A DNA stretch of 64,000 nt from Cupriavidus metallidurans CH34 (GTDB lineage: Bacteria > Pseudomonadota > Gammaproteobacteria > Burkholderiales > Burkholderiaceae), in NCBI RefSeq assembly GCF_000196015.1, contig NC_007974.2, forward strand, positions 1,860,001 through 1,924,000, read 5' to 3'. Positions 17,426-26,606 of the stretch are shown here, piece after piece. How positions within the stretch are numbered: the first letter of the stretch is position 1; every line of letters begins with the position of its first letter. A model generated the notes under the pieces. It did not search any database, was not told the origin of the DNA, and was given only the letters and a program-made list of their open reading frames with translations. Position numbers and translations under genes: made by a program.

Positions 17426-17725
17426 TTGGGATCTGATCCCGATCGCCCTCATTGTCGATCGCAGTGTGAGCTGACAACAGCTAGAGAGCCGCGCAGGTCC
17501 GGGGAATCTCGCGGCGCAGCGCAACCGTCATGCTGTAGCGCCGCACGCGCTGCTGATTCACGAAGTCCAGTTGGCGACTGGCAACCTTCAGAGAAGAACG
17601 CCCGTGAAAGCAGACCCAAGGGAAGAGCCAAAAGCATGCCAAGCGCGCATTCAACCTATGAGTGCCGCTGAATGCTGGATGGCCATGCAGACCATCCAGC
17701 GGCCGAGAACGACGAGCCGCAGCGA
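17426..17725. other. Gap without recognisable content
   Basis: 300 bp between the secreted protein and the end of the thioesterase gene on the opposite strand; no gene, repeat or clear terminator seen. Confidence 0.5.
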
Positions 17726-18154
17726 TTACCCTTTGGGCCAGAGAATCAATTGCGTGTTGCGAAAACTAGCGATCAGGGCGTTGTCGCCACCGCGGCGGAC
17801 CTCAGCATCCCAGACCTGAGTCGTGCGCCCTTTGTGAATGGGGCGCGCGGTGCAAATCACAATGCCATCGCGGGCCGTTCCAAGCATGTTGCTCTTGAGT
17901 TCCACTGTGGTGAACCCGCTGGCCCCGGCTGGTAAGCTTCGCACGGTTCCATAGCCGCAGCATGTGTCCGCGAGCGAGACTACCGTTCCCGCATGCAAGT
18001 AGCCATTCCAGGCGCCCAAGGCACGACGCACCTCAAGCGTCGCCACTACTTCATCCGGCTCCACTTTGACAAAGCACATGCCAAGAAGGCCAGGCAAATA
18101 ATCAGCACCGGCCGCGTTCCATTCTTCCAGCGTAACGGGGGGATTAATGTCCAT
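17726..18154 (-). CDS. PaaI-family hotdog thioesterase
   Basis: A 142-residue protein, the usual length. The hotdog core is visible: LPGLLGMCFVKVEPDEVVAT, GYLHAGTVVSLADTCCGYGT (helix with the HAG motif and catalytic-side Asp), GFTTVELKSNMLG, and RPIHKGRTTQVWDAEVR. The family hydrolyses acyl-CoA thioesters, often aromatic ones, as tetramers in the cytoplasm. No operon partner; a promoter should lie in 18155-18300. Substrate not inferable. Confidence 0.88.
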   Translation of the reverse strand: MDINPPVTLEEWNAAGADYLPGLLGMCFVKVEPDEVVATLEVRRALGAWNGYLHAGTVVSLADTCCGYGTVRSLPAGASGFTTVELKSNMLGTARDGIVICTARPIHKGRTTQVWDAEVRRGGDNALIASFRNTQLILWPKG

Positions 18155-18858
18155 TAGTTACCTCGATGGTTACAGGGCAATCTCGCATTCTACGGGCCTT
18201 CCTGTTCAGGCTGCAGCGACAAACGGACACCCTAACGAAGAATCTTCCTGCAGCAATCCGGCATCGAGCCATAATCGATGCGCACTCGCTGCGCGGACAG
18301 ACCGCTGCCTGCTCAAGATCGGCAAATACGTATGCCGGCGTAGTGGGAAGAGACTAACAAGCGCGAGCGAATTTTGGCATTCAACTACGCCTTTTCGTGG
18401 GCGACCGCACATTCATGTGCACTCGGCAGTAAGCAATATGCTCTGATTCAGCCCGCAATCGACAACAACTGAATAGATTGAGAGGTGAACCGACAATCGA
18501 CGATCACGGACAGGCCCTTCCTCGACGGTACGACGATAGCCCGTCCCAGGCTGTGTTTGCTTCCGCACCGACCTCATGACATCCGGCGTGTGTGAATAGA
18601 TCGAGAAGCAACGTGGCGACAACCTGGTCCATCGCAATTCCCGATGATGAAACGTACCCCAGCCCGATTGATCGCCCTTTCGATGCATAGTTGGCTACAT
18701 CTCGCCACCGCAGGACCGTAGTGAGCATGTTCCGGTACCACTCCAGGAAACCATGATGACTGGCGCACAGCGGCCTGGGCCATGACTGAGGCTCACACGT
18801 ACCCGGGTCTAGCGAGGAGCGGAAGAATTGTCAGGCTCAACAATGTCGGCAGCACGTC
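18155..18858. other. Gap without recognisable gene
   Basis: About 700 bp. Minus-strand frames near 18504-18783 show short stretches that look protein-like (for example MLTTVLRWRDVANYASKGRS) but switch frame and match no family I recognise; they could be a relic. No RNA gene or repeat seen. Confidence 0.4.
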
Positions 18859-19536
18859 ATGCGCAAACTCATAATGGGCATTGTGGAATTTCGCGAGAAG
18901 ATGCTACCGCGGTACGCAGAACAGTTCAGCAAGCTCGCGCTCGCGCAAACGCCTGATGCGCTCTTCATCACGTGCTCGGATAGTCGGGTTGTTCCGGACC
19001 TGCTCGCATCGACGCATCCCGGCGATCTTTTTACGATGCGCAACGTTGGCAATCTGATACCCCCTGCAACCGCGGAAGGGGTCTCGACCGGCGATCTCTC
19101 CGAGGCAAGCGCAATCGAGTACGCGGTGTTGGTGCTAAAGGTCGCGAATATTGTCGTGTGTGGGCATTCCGAATGCGGCGCTATGAAAGCGGTCTATTCA
19201 CGCAACCCGAAGCTGAAAGCACCAAATCTTGATAAATGGCTTTACCACGCCAGCAACGCGGCGTTCCGCCTCGAACACGAGGGTGCGCTCGATGAAAGCC
19301 TGAAGCCGCACGACCAGCTGTCACAACTCAATGTCCTCGTGCAGATCGAACATCTGATGACTTACCCGATCGTACGCCGGCAAGTTATGGCCGGGGCGTT
19401 GGTATTAAGCGGCTGGTGGTTCGACATAGCGACCGGCGACATGTACGCCTATGAGCGGGCGAGCCGTTCGTTCGAGGTCATTGACCGCGCGCTGGCCGAG
19501 CGGCTTGCTTCGCGCCTTGCCTCGCGCGCGCGGTGA
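18859..19536 (+). CDS. Beta-class carbonic anhydrase
   Basis: A 225-residue protein. Zinc ligands are C39 (TCSDSRVVPD, with the D41/R43 dyad), H103 and C106 (CGHSECGAMK). RNVGNLIPP is the second family signature. The enzyme interconverts CO2 and bicarbonate in the cytoplasm and supplies bicarbonate to carboxylases. ATG at 18859 gives MRKLIMGIVEFREKML; the second ATG at 18874 is also possible. An ion-channel gene follows after 19 bp and is probably cotranscribed, suggesting linked bicarbonate, pH and ion balance, which is inference. The alanine/arginine tail is of low complexity. Confidence 0.95.
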   Translation: MRKLIMGIVEFREKMLPRYAEQFSKLALAQTPDALFITCSDSRVVPDLLASTHPGDLFTMRNVGNLIPPATAEGVSTGDLSEASAIEYAVLVLKVANIVVCGHSECGAMKAVYSRNPKLKAPNLDKWLYHASNAAFRLEHEGALDESLKPHDQLSQLNVLVQIEHLMTYPIVRRQVMAGALVLSGWWFDIATGDMYAYERASRSFEVIDRALAERLASRLASRAR

Positions 19537-19555
19537 GGGCCGGGACGATATCAGG

Positions 19556-20245
19556 ATGGCCATCCGTACCACGCGCGACGCGCTCTCTCGCATTTTCTAC
19601 CAGCGCTGTTTCTGGCTCTTTGTGGTGTTGCTCACGCTCATCGGCGCGGTGTCGTTTGTCCCACCGACCGACAGTGGCCGCCTCGTCCTGAACATCGTCA
19701 ATATGTTTCTGCTGCTGGCGACCGTGGCAGCCGTCGGCCGCACAACCCTGTCGTTCGTGATCGTGCTGTTACTTGCCGTTCCGGCCATGTGGTTTCAGTA
19801 CCTCGGCCTTTGGCACGATGACGACAGCAGCCTCGCCATATCCTGGCTGTTCAGCGTTGCGCTCTACTTCATCACCGTCGCGTATCTTCTCCGCTATGTC
19901 TTCCAGCCCAGGATCATGACGCCGGACAAGCTGTTTGGCGCCGCTGCCGCCTATCTGTTGATCGGCGTCCTCTGGGCGTACGTCTACGCGAGTATCGGAT
20001 TCTTCTATCCGCAGTCGTACATGGTCGTCGGGCAGCCGGGGAGGCTCGTCTACGCCGACGCGCTTTACTTCAGCATAACCGTCCTCACGAGCACAGGCTT
20101 CGGCGACATCACGCCACTCACGCGCCCGGCACGCGGCATGTGCATGGTGGAACAGATCACCGGCAGCTTGTTCGTCGCGATCTTGATCGCCCGCCTCGCT
20201 GGCGTGTATCCGCCGCGAGAGAGTTACACGGACGACAAATCCTAG
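19556..20245 (+). CDS. Two-pore-helix ion channel family protein (potassium-channel-like)
   Basis: A 229-residue protein starting MAIRTTRDALSRIFYQRCFW (ATG 19556, GG at 19554; the longer frame from 19451 overlaps the previous gene). About six hydrophobic segments are seen, the last two flanking a pore loop with the selectivity filter TSTGFGD at 178-184, a variant of TVGYGD (phenylalanine in place of tyrosine). This corresponds to the ion_trans_2 family. No cytoplasmic RCK or cyclic-nucleotide domain is present. It lies in the inner membrane and follows the carbonic anhydrase gene. Confidence 0.88.
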   Translation: MAIRTTRDALSRIFYQRCFWLFVVLLTLIGAVSFVPPTDSGRLVLNIVNMFLLLATVAAVGRTTLSFVIVLLLAVPAMWFQYLGLWHDDDSSLAISWLFSVALYFITVAYLLRYVFQPRIMTPDKLFGAAAAYLLIGVLWAYVYASIGFFYPQSYMVVGQPGRLVYADALYFSITVLTSTGFGDITPLTRPARGMCMVEQITGSLFVAILIARLAGVYPPRESYTDDKS

Positions 20246-20255
20246 TGCCCTCGAG

Positions 20256-22196
20256 CTAGTGGAACAACTCGGTGTAGGACAGTATTCCGCGTCCAATGCC
20301 ACCTGTGACGAGAACCCTGCCGTCCGTCAGCAATGTTGCAGTGTGTTGCTCGCGCATTTGCTCAAGACTGCCGACCTGGGACCAATTTCCGGTCGTGGGG
20401 TTGTACAACTCGCTCACGAACAAGTCACTGCCGTCTGTACCGCCAGCCACCAGGACTCGTCCGCTTGCCATGCGCGTGGCGGTATGGAAGTCACGTGCCT
20501 GTTGCAAGCTGCCTGTCGTTGACCACGTACCCGCCGCGGGATCGTAGAGTTCAGCGGTTGCGAGCGCATTTGTGCCATCGAATCCCCCGACTGCGAGCAC
20601 GCTGCCGTCGGTCAGTTGCGCGGCCGCATAGGCGTTGCGGGCCTGGCTCATGCTGCCGGTCGAAGACCAAGTCCCCGTGGCGGGATCATATAGTTCGGCC
20701 GAGGCCAGTGCGCCGCCGCCGGCATCTTCCCCGCCGGCCACCAGGACCCTGCCGTTCGGCAGCAATGTGGCGGTGTGTTGCTTGCGGGCTTGGCCAAGAT
20801 TGCCGGTCGGCGACCAGGTGCCCGTGGCCGGATCGTAGAGTTCGGCCGACGCCAGTGCGCCCGTACTGCCTCCTTGCCCCTCGCCGCCTGCCACCAGCAC
20901 GCGGCCATCGAGCAACAGCGTGGCGGTGTGGCTGTCACGCTGCTGGCCCAGGCTGCCGGTCTGCGACCAGCTACCCGCGGCCGGGTCGAACAGTTCCGCC
21001 GAGGACAGCGCGTTCCCTCCGCCGGTGCCGAATCCCCCCGCCACCAGGACCCGACCGTCGGACAGAAGCGTGGCGGAGTGCGCTTGCCGGCTCCGCGCCA
21101 GGCTGCCAGTTCGTGTCCAGCCGTTCGTGGACGGATCAAACAACTCGGCAGCGGAGGTCGCCTGCTTCCTGTTCCCTGCCGCCACCAGGACTCGACCGTC
21201 TGGCAACAGCGTGGCCGTATGCCGGAAGCGACCAAGAGTCATGGCGTCGGCGGGCTGCCAACTACCGACCTGGGCTGTGGCCACCGTCAGGGTGATCTGC
21301 ACGGTGGCGCTGCCGGCGCTATTGCTGGCGGTAATGAAGAACGTCGTCTGGGCCAGTTCGACAGTGGGCGTGCCACTGATGACCCCGCTCTGCGTGTTGA
21401 GGGTCAATCCCGCCGGCAAGGCGGGGGATATCGAAAACTGGGTGACTTCGCCGCCGGTGTAGGCGGGCTCGTTGTACGTGATCGGCACGCCGACAATGTA
21501 TTCGGGCAGCCGATCCACATAGACTAGGCCGACCGGCGGCACCGCCACCGCGGCCACTTCGATGGTCAGCAGGGCCTGAACACTGTCCACGCTGTTGGCG
21601 CCGGTCACCGTATAGACCGCCGATGCCGTCACTGCAGTGGGGGTGCCGGTAATCACGCCGGTCTGCGGGTCAATCGCAAGGCCCGCCGGCAGTGCCGGTG
21701 ACACGCTGTACTGCGTGATCTCGCCACCCGTGCTGATCGGCGTGTTGGGCGTGATCGGGGCATTGGCCGGGTAGATGACCGACCGGTCCAGGTAGTCCAG
21801 GCCGTCTGGCGCGATGGGAACGTCCTTGACTTCGATCTCGACCCGGGTTGTCGAACTGCCCGCAGCGTTACTCGCGGTGATCGTGTAGACCGTGGCATGG
21901 CTGTCGCCCGTAGGTGTGCCGCTGATCGTACAACTCTGCGGATCGAGGCTAAGGCCCGGAGGCAGCGGCGGAGACACCGTGCATTGGGAAATGGCACCCC
22001 CGCTATTGCTCACCGTTTCCGGGACCACCGGAACGCCGACTGCATAGATCGGCGATTCGTCACGCTCGACCAGGCCGGCGGGTGGTGTCAGAGCGTTGGT
22101 CGTATTGCCCCCGCTATCGCCGCCTCCATTACCACACCCTGTCAAGACGATTGGCAGAGACATGAGCAGAGTCGCCAGCCAGCGCAGATTCGCCAT
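20256..22196 (-). CDS. Lipoprotein with three Ig-like (He_PIG) domains and a Kelch propeller
   Basis: A 646-residue protein. The start at 22196 (MANLRWLATLLMSLPIVLTGC) gives a lipoprotein signal with lipobox LTGC, C21. Three similar Ig-like domains follow (about 35-310), each with PALPAGLxxxxQxGxISGTP and ending in an AS/AN-type strand. The C-terminal half (about 315-645) is made of seven Kelch-like units of about 48 residues with the core HTATLLxDGRVLVAGG and AELYDPATGTWSxTGSL, enough for one seven-bladed propeller. The residue after the lipid cysteine is glycine, so outer-membrane sorting is likely. Such proteins are thought to bind ligands or partners at the surface. The stop is 10 bp from the convergent channel gene. 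Confidence 0.9.
   Translation of the reverse strand: MANLRWLATLLMSLPIVLTGCGNGGGDSGGNTTNALTPPAGLVERDESPIYAVGVPVVPETVSNSGGAISQCTVSPPLPPGLSLDPQSCTISGTPTGDSHATVYTITASNAAGSSTTRVEIEVKDVPIAPDGLDYLDRSVIYPANAPITPNTPISTGGEITQYSVSPALPAGLAIDPQTGVITGTPTAVTASAVYTVTGANSVDSVQALLTIEVAAVAVPPVGLVYVDRLPEYIVGVPITYNEPAYTGGEVTQFSISPALPAGLTLNTQSGVISGTPTVELAQTTFFITASNSAGSATVQITLTVATAQVGSWQPADAMTLGRFRHTATLLPDGRVLVAAGNRKQATSAAELFDPSTNGWTRTGSLARSRQAHSATLLSDGRVLVAGGFGTGGGNALSSAELFDPAAGSWSQTGSLGQQRDSHTATLLLDGRVLVAGGEGQGGSTGALASAELYDPATGTWSPTGNLGQARKQHTATLLPNGRVLVAGGEDAGGGALASAELYDPATGTWSSTGSMSQARNAYAAAQLTDGSVLAVGGFDGTNALATAELYDPAAGTWSTTGSLQQARDFHTATRMASGRVLVAGGTDGSDLFVSELYNPTTGNWSQVGSLEQMREQHTATLLTDGRVLVTGGIGRGILSYTELFH
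20263..21250 (-). repeat. Kelch coding repeats, seven units of about 145 bp
   Basis: The seven Kelch units of the lipoprotein are also similar in DNA sequence (the segment coding for GRVLVAGG recurs every 140-160 bp), which makes the array prone to recombination and copy-number change. Confidence 0.7.
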
Positions 22197-22860
22197 CTCA
22201 AACTCCGGCAGGTCATTTGATCCAATTAGCATAGATCACAGTTCCGCGGCGCAGTGATGGACGAAGGACCCATTAACTTTGAGGTTTCATGTCCCGCCTC
22301 AAGTTTATCCGGGCACAAATCCACGCCAAATCAATAGGTTACGCGGCACGGTACCAAACTGACTGTGTCGAATTCTCACAGTAAGTGAGTAAAAGTCGCG
22401 GCCAGCCTCGCAGTGACTGGGTGCACGGAGGCGGCACACTGCCAATGCGAATCGACGCGCTTCAGACCGACCAATTGCTGCCGTTTCCACTTTCCGCCCT
22501 TGTTGACTGGAGCACAGTCTTAGGCAGACGTTAACAACACGTAAAGCATTCTGCCCATCAGAAGCTCCGTGTCCGGCTCGATGACGAATTCTGGCCGCAT
22601 AAGTGCCATCGCTCGTGGCGGGACGGCCCGCTTCACCTAATCGCATTGCCTGATATTCAACGACGCCGGTCAGAACACCATCGCAACGAAGATCCAAGCC
22701 ATGGCGGAGCGGGGTCCGCCACCGCCTGTGGGCGTCTGACGACATCCGCCTCCCCAGTACTTACACGATCTCGAAGTAATGACAGTCCTACTTTCCTACG
22801 CGGATGACGACTGATGCAATGCAAGCGAGTAGGACGGTGCAGAGACAGATGATGATCAAT
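22197..22860. other. Gap upstream of the Kelch lipoprotein
   Basis: About 660 bp. The first 100 bp presumably hold the lipoprotein promoter. No gene, RNA or repeat recognised in the rest. Confidence 0.45.
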
Positions 22861-23370
22861 GCCGCATGGGCTGAGGGCGGAGCTGCATCGCTCCGGGATG
22901 CTGGTGGCAGAACTCGCAGCAGCCCAGCAGCAGGCCACCGTGATGCGCGCGGGCGCCAGCGGGATGCTGCGTATCGGCACCCTTTCCGGCTCTACCTCAT
23001 TGCCGCACGGTATCGTCGAGTTACGACGACGCATGCCGAATGTCTTCGTCCAGATCCGTGAAGCGCAAGCGAGTCAGCTCATCGCCGACCTGCTGCTGGG
23101 CGAAATCGATTGCATCGTCGGGGGCGCTCGCGCCCGATGAGCTCAACAATGAACGGCTGGACTGCCTACGTGTCGACGTGCTGGCCGAATATCACATGTG
23201 CGCGGTCGCCTGCTGAGCATACCTGCACGAGAACAGGAGCCATCGCTACCAGCGCCGAACAGCTTCCAGTACCGAACGCGCTGTCCGACGTGGCAACGGC
23301 CAATGCAAAAGATGCGCGCGGAGTTGCGATCGAGCTATATCGAGCTATTCCCCTGCTCTCCCAATAACTG
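22861..23370 (+). pseudogene. LysR-family regulator remnant
   Basis: From about 22870 a frame gives ELHRSGMLVAELAAAQQQAT, then GASGMLRIGTLSGSTSLPHG, then VELRRRMPNVFVQIREAQAS and LIADLLLGEIDCIVGGA, the linker and first half of a LysR effector domain. At about 23130 the frame shifts; the neighbour frame continues ALAPDELNNERLDCLRVDVL and then AEYHMCAVAC and stop. The DNA-binding N-terminus is absent and the C-terminus is scrambled (MQKMRAELRSSYIE near 23310). Not functional. Confidence 0.75.
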
Positions 23371-23491
23371 GCTTCAGGCAAGGAACACCGCCGCTTGAGC
23401 CGTACTATCTGTTCAGGTATCGTCTCGCGAGTCGTGCGGTGGATGCACCCATGCGGACTACCTACCTGTTGATTGTGAGAGGTGAGAACTG

Positions 23492-23878
23492 ATGATCGAC
23501 CATACCGGCGTCAACGTTAGCGATTTCTCCCGGAGTCTGGACTTCTACGCTGCTGCGCTTGGCGCGATTGGCATCGTCAAGATCATGGAAATTCCGGCCA
23601 GCGTGACTGGACACACTGACGTGGCCGGATTCGGGCCGCCGGGAAAGCCGGAGTTCTGGATTATTTCGGGCGCCCCCAACAAGCCACCGCTGCACGTCGC
23701 TTTCCGCGTAGACAGCCGGGCGGAAGTCGATGCGTTCTACAAGGCCGCCATGGCGGCCGGCGGCCGCGACAACGGTGGCCCCGGGTTGCGACCGCATTAT
23801 CATCCGGACTACTACGGCGCCTTCGTTCTCGATCCAGACGGCCACAACATCGAAGCAGTCTGCCACCAGGCCGCCTGA
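23492..23878 (+). CDS. VOC (glyoxalase/dioxygenase) superfamily protein
   Basis: A 128-residue single VOC domain. H3 in MIDHTGVNVSDF (family start), H68-type position in PPLHVAFRV, and E near the end in DPDGHNIEAVCH are the usual metal-ligand positions. Likely a small metalloenzyme or binding protein related to glyoxalase I or fosfomycin-resistance proteins. It follows a broken LysR gene, which may have been its regulator (inference). Substrate unknown. Confidence 0.88.
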   Translation: MIDHTGVNVSDFSRSLDFYAAALGAIGIVKIMEIPASVTGHTDVAGFGPPGKPEFWIISGAPNKPPLHVAFRVDSRAEVDAFYKAAMAAGGRDNGGPGLRPHYHPDYYGAFVLDPDGHNIEAVCHQAA

Positions 23879-23911
23879 CAACTTTCGGTTGAAGGCGGCA
23901 ACGATGGGGGA

Positions 23912-25027
23912 TCAGAAATTGTGGGTGATGCCCAGACCGAAGCCGCTGACCGCATCGCCTGCCTTCAGGCCGGGCACGGAATTGGCCGACAGGTTGTAGC
24001 TGGCGGTGGCGTGGTTAACCAGACGCGTATAGGCCGCCCAGAGTTCGGTGCGCTTTGACAGCGTATAGCCATAGCCCAGCGACACCTGCCACGCGCCGGA
24101 ATCAGTGCCCGGCAGGCCGATACCGCCCACGGCCTGGACGGTGTTGCCGTGGGCATTGCCCCCCTGCGTGTACGACGCACGGAACGTATGTGGCCCGCGG
24201 TTGTAGGTAGCCGCAGCCTGCCACGCATCGCGCCGCACCGACTGCCCCGGCGCAGGCTCGTAGCTGAGTCGCTCATAGGCGGCGCGCAATCTGACGCCGC
24301 CGATGGCGTACACCAGTCCGACCCGATCGGCGTAGTCGTGCGAGCCACTATAGAAATAATCGCCGTGGTACTCGTGGCCCCACGCCGCATACCATTGGCC
24401 GGATTCGTAGCTGACCAGCCCAGACCAGGCAATCGGATTCGTGGTGGCCGTGCGGTTTTCCGGCATCGATACCGCCACGCGCGCCGAAACACCGCCCCAG
24501 TCCGGCGTGGCGTACTGGACAAGGTTGGGCTGGCGACGGTCAAACGACTGCGGCGAGACGCCATTCGCGGCGGTCACGAAGCCATTCCCCATGATCGAGT
24601 TGGACGCAAAGATCCCTGCCGTGAACGGGTCCACCTTGTACACCGACACGTAGCGCAGAGGCATCTCCCACTGCCCCATCCAGAACTGCCCCCAGGGGCC
24701 GCTCAGACCAACGGCAGTATTGCGGTCACCGATCTGCGCGGTGCCGGTGCCGTCCATGCGCAGGTTCGTCTCGATCTGGAAGAAGGCACGGTTGCCGCCT
24801 CCCAGCGACTCCCCGCCGCGAAAGCCGAGCACCGACAGATCGTTGGACAGGCGTGCCAGGGACTGGCTGCGCCCGTTCCCGGAAATCTGGATCGACTCGA
24901 CGTTCTCCTTGATGAAACCGTAGATCTGCACGCCGTCGCTCTGGGCGGCGGCTGGGGTGGCTGCACAGAGCAGCACGGGAAAAGAGGCAACGAACGGTGC
25001 GAGCCGCCCCCGGTACAACGGTTCCAT
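23912..25027 (-). CDS. Gram-negative porin (Burkholderiales OmpC-like)
   Basis: A 371-residue protein with a signal peptide (to about residue 28, ATPAAAQ) and a mature start SDGVQIYGFIKENVES. It has porin motifs LGFRGGESLGGGNRAFFQIE near residue 68, repeated amphipathic strands with aromatic girdles, and the C-terminal GLGITHNF ending in Phe. It forms a trimeric outer-membrane channel. Its ribosome site GGAGA sits five bases upstream of ATG. Its promoter region carries a perfect GTGTATACAC (25086-25095), the same palindrome as in front of the 3-hydroxyanthranilate operon, so it probably imports a substrate of that pathway. Confidence 0.93.
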   Translation of the reverse strand: MEPLYRGRLAPFVASFPVLLCAATPAAAQSDGVQIYGFIKENVESIQISGNGRSQSLARLSNDLSVLGFRGGESLGGGNRAFFQIETNLRMDGTGTAQIGDRNTAVGLSGPWGQFWMGQWEMPLRYVSVYKVDPFTAGIFASNSIMGNGFVTAANGVSPQSFDRRQPNLVQYATPDWGGVSARVAVSMPENRTATTNPIAWSGLVSYESGQWYAAWGHEYHGDYFYSGSHDYADRVGLVYAIGGVRLRAAYERLSYEPAPGQSVRRDAWQAAATYNRGPHTFRASYTQGGNAHGNTVQAVGGIGLPGTDSGAWQVSLGYGYTLSKRTELWAAYTRLVNHATASYNLSANSVPGLKAGDAVSGFGLGITHNF

Positions 25028-25064
25028 TTTGTCTCCATGTCGTTATGAGTACAGTTTCTCACAA

Positions 25065-25087
25065 ACGAACTCATATTTGAAGTTCGT
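25065..25087. promoter_or_regulatory. Inverted repeat in porin promoter
   Basis: ACGAACT (25065-25071) and AGTTCGT (25081-25087) form a 7-bp inverted repeat with a 9-bp centre, overlapping the edge of the GTGTATACAC site. It may be a second operator. Confidence 0.45.
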
Positions 25088-25095
25088 GTATACAC
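25086..25095. promoter_or_regulatory. Operator-like palindrome GTGTATACAC, site A
   Basis: A perfect 10-bp palindrome 59 bp upstream of the porin start. On the minus strand a promoter candidate TTGGTG, 17 bp, TATGAG overlaps it. The same word or a near copy occurs at 29759, 34389 and 47627. GntR/FCD regulators commonly bind palindromes centred on GTATAC, and one such regulator is encoded at 46845. Confidence 0.7.
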
Positions 25096-25144
25096 CAATA
25101 AGAAACAGTATTCATTGCATGGAGGCCGTCAGCAGATTCGACTG

Positions 25145-26572
25145 TTACCAGCTGTTGCGCACCTCCGCGCGCCCGGCGTCTTCCCCGTCCCCTTGTGCTG
25201 CACCGCCGCGCTTCCGGTACCAGAGCCAGTAGGCCGCCGACAGCGCCAGCATGAAAGGCACGCCCGCCACCAGGGTCATCCTGAACTCCGGCGTGAACCA
25301 CGTTGTCACCAGGGTGGCGAACATCAGCCCCGCGCCGAGCAGCGTTGTCACCGGAAAGCCCCACATCCTGAAGGCGAGCGGCCGCCCCCGGTGTTGCCGC
25401 CGAAAGAACAGATGTGTAATGAAGATCATCAGCCAGGTGAACATCGCACCGAACATCGAGATCGCCATCATCAGCATGAACGAGGCATCCGGATACACCA
25501 CGTTGAGCACCACCGCGAAGGCGATGCCAACGGTGGACAACAACAACGCCGTCATGGGCACGCCGCGACCGTTGACCTGCCCCAGCGCCTTTGGCGCGTA
25601 ACCCGCGCGGGACAGGCTGAACATCATCCGTGTGGTGATATAGAGCTGGCTGTTCATGGCAGACAACGCCGCCACCAGAATCACGAAGTTGAACACCGCT
25701 GCGGCACCCGGTACGCGCGTGGCCGCCATCACCCTGACGAACGGACTTTCGCCGGCGCCGGCCGCCGTCCACGGCACGATCATCAGCATCAGCGCGAGCG
25801 TCAGCAGGTAGAAGAACACCAGACGCACCATGGTCGCGCGAAATGCGCGCGTGATGGCGGTCTCCGGGTCGCGTGCCTCGCCTGCCGCCACGGCAATCAT
25901 CTCGATGCTCAGGTAGCTGAAGATGGACACGATCACCGCCACCCAAGTACCCCACATCCCTTTCGGGAAGAAGCCACCATGTGCGGTGTAGTTGGCCAGC
26001 CCGATGCCGGACCCGGTCGGCGCGCGTGTCACCACATAGGCGCCGAGCAGGATAAAGCCGACGATGGCGACAATTTTCAGCATCGAGAACACATATTCGA
26101 CCGCGCCGAACACTTTGACACTGGTGGCGTTGATGCCGATCAGCGCAGCAGAGAAGCCGACGATCCAGTACCACCCGGGCACCATCGGGAACCAGTACTT
26201 CATGTAGACCGCGATGGCCGTGACTTCCGTGCCGACCGCGAATACGATCGACGACCAGTAGGCATAGCGCACCAGGAATCCGGCCAGCGGCCCGATGTAA
26301 TGCTCCGCATTGGCGCCGAACGAGCCGGAAGTCGGATGCGCCACCGTCATCTCGGCCAGGCAGCCCATCAGCAGCAAGGCAATCAACGCCCCGATGGCGT
26401 AGCTCACCAGCACGCTCGGGCCGGCGAAGCCGATGGCAAACCCGCTCCCCAGGAACAGGCCGGTACCGATCGCGCCGCCGATGGCGATCATGGAGAGCTG
26501 TCCCGTGGACAGCCCCCGATGCAGCCCCTGCTCCCGCTCGACGATTGCGTCGAATCCCTGTTGCTGCCTCAT
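25145..26572 (-). CDS. Amino-acid permease (APC family)
   Basis: A 475-residue protein with twelve predicted membrane segments. The start GLHRGLSTGQLSMIAIGGAI then GTGLFLGSGFAIGFAGPSVL is the APC signature of GabP, AroP and LysP relatives. It begins 34 bp after the kynureninase stop and is in the same unit as the dioxygenase, so it probably imports an amino acid feeding the pathway, such as kynurenine, 3-hydroxykynurenine or tryptophan (inference). Located in the inner membrane. Confidence 0.92.
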   Translation of the reverse strand: MRQQQGFDAIVEREQGLHRGLSTGQLSMIAIGGAIGTGLFLGSGFAIGFAGPSVLVSYAIGALIALLLMGCLAEMTVAHPTSGSFGANAEHYIGPLAGFLVRYAYWSSIVFAVGTEVTAIAVYMKYWFPMVPGWYWIVGFSAALIGINATSVKVFGAVEYVFSMLKIVAIVGFILLGAYVVTRAPTGSGIGLANYTAHGGFFPKGMWGTWVAVIVSIFSYLSIEMIAVAAGEARDPETAITRAFRATMVRLVFFYLLTLALMLMIVPWTAAGAGESPFVRVMAATRVPGAAAVFNFVILVAALSAMNSQLYITTRMMFSLSRAGYAPKALGQVNGRGVPMTALLLSTVGIAFAVVLNVVYPDASFMLMMAISMFGAMFTWLMIFITHLFFRRQHRGRPLAFRMWGFPVTTLLGAGLMFATLVTTWFTPEFRMTLVAGVPFMLALSAAYWLWYRKRGGAAQGDGEDAGRAEVRNSW

Positions 26573-26606
26573 CGCTTGTCTCCTCTTATTGTTCTGGCCG
26601 TTGCAC

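Noticed and set aside
20263..21250. Regular repeats resembling a CRISPR array
   Set aside because: The units are about 145 bp and code for Kelch blades; there are no spacers or cas genes.
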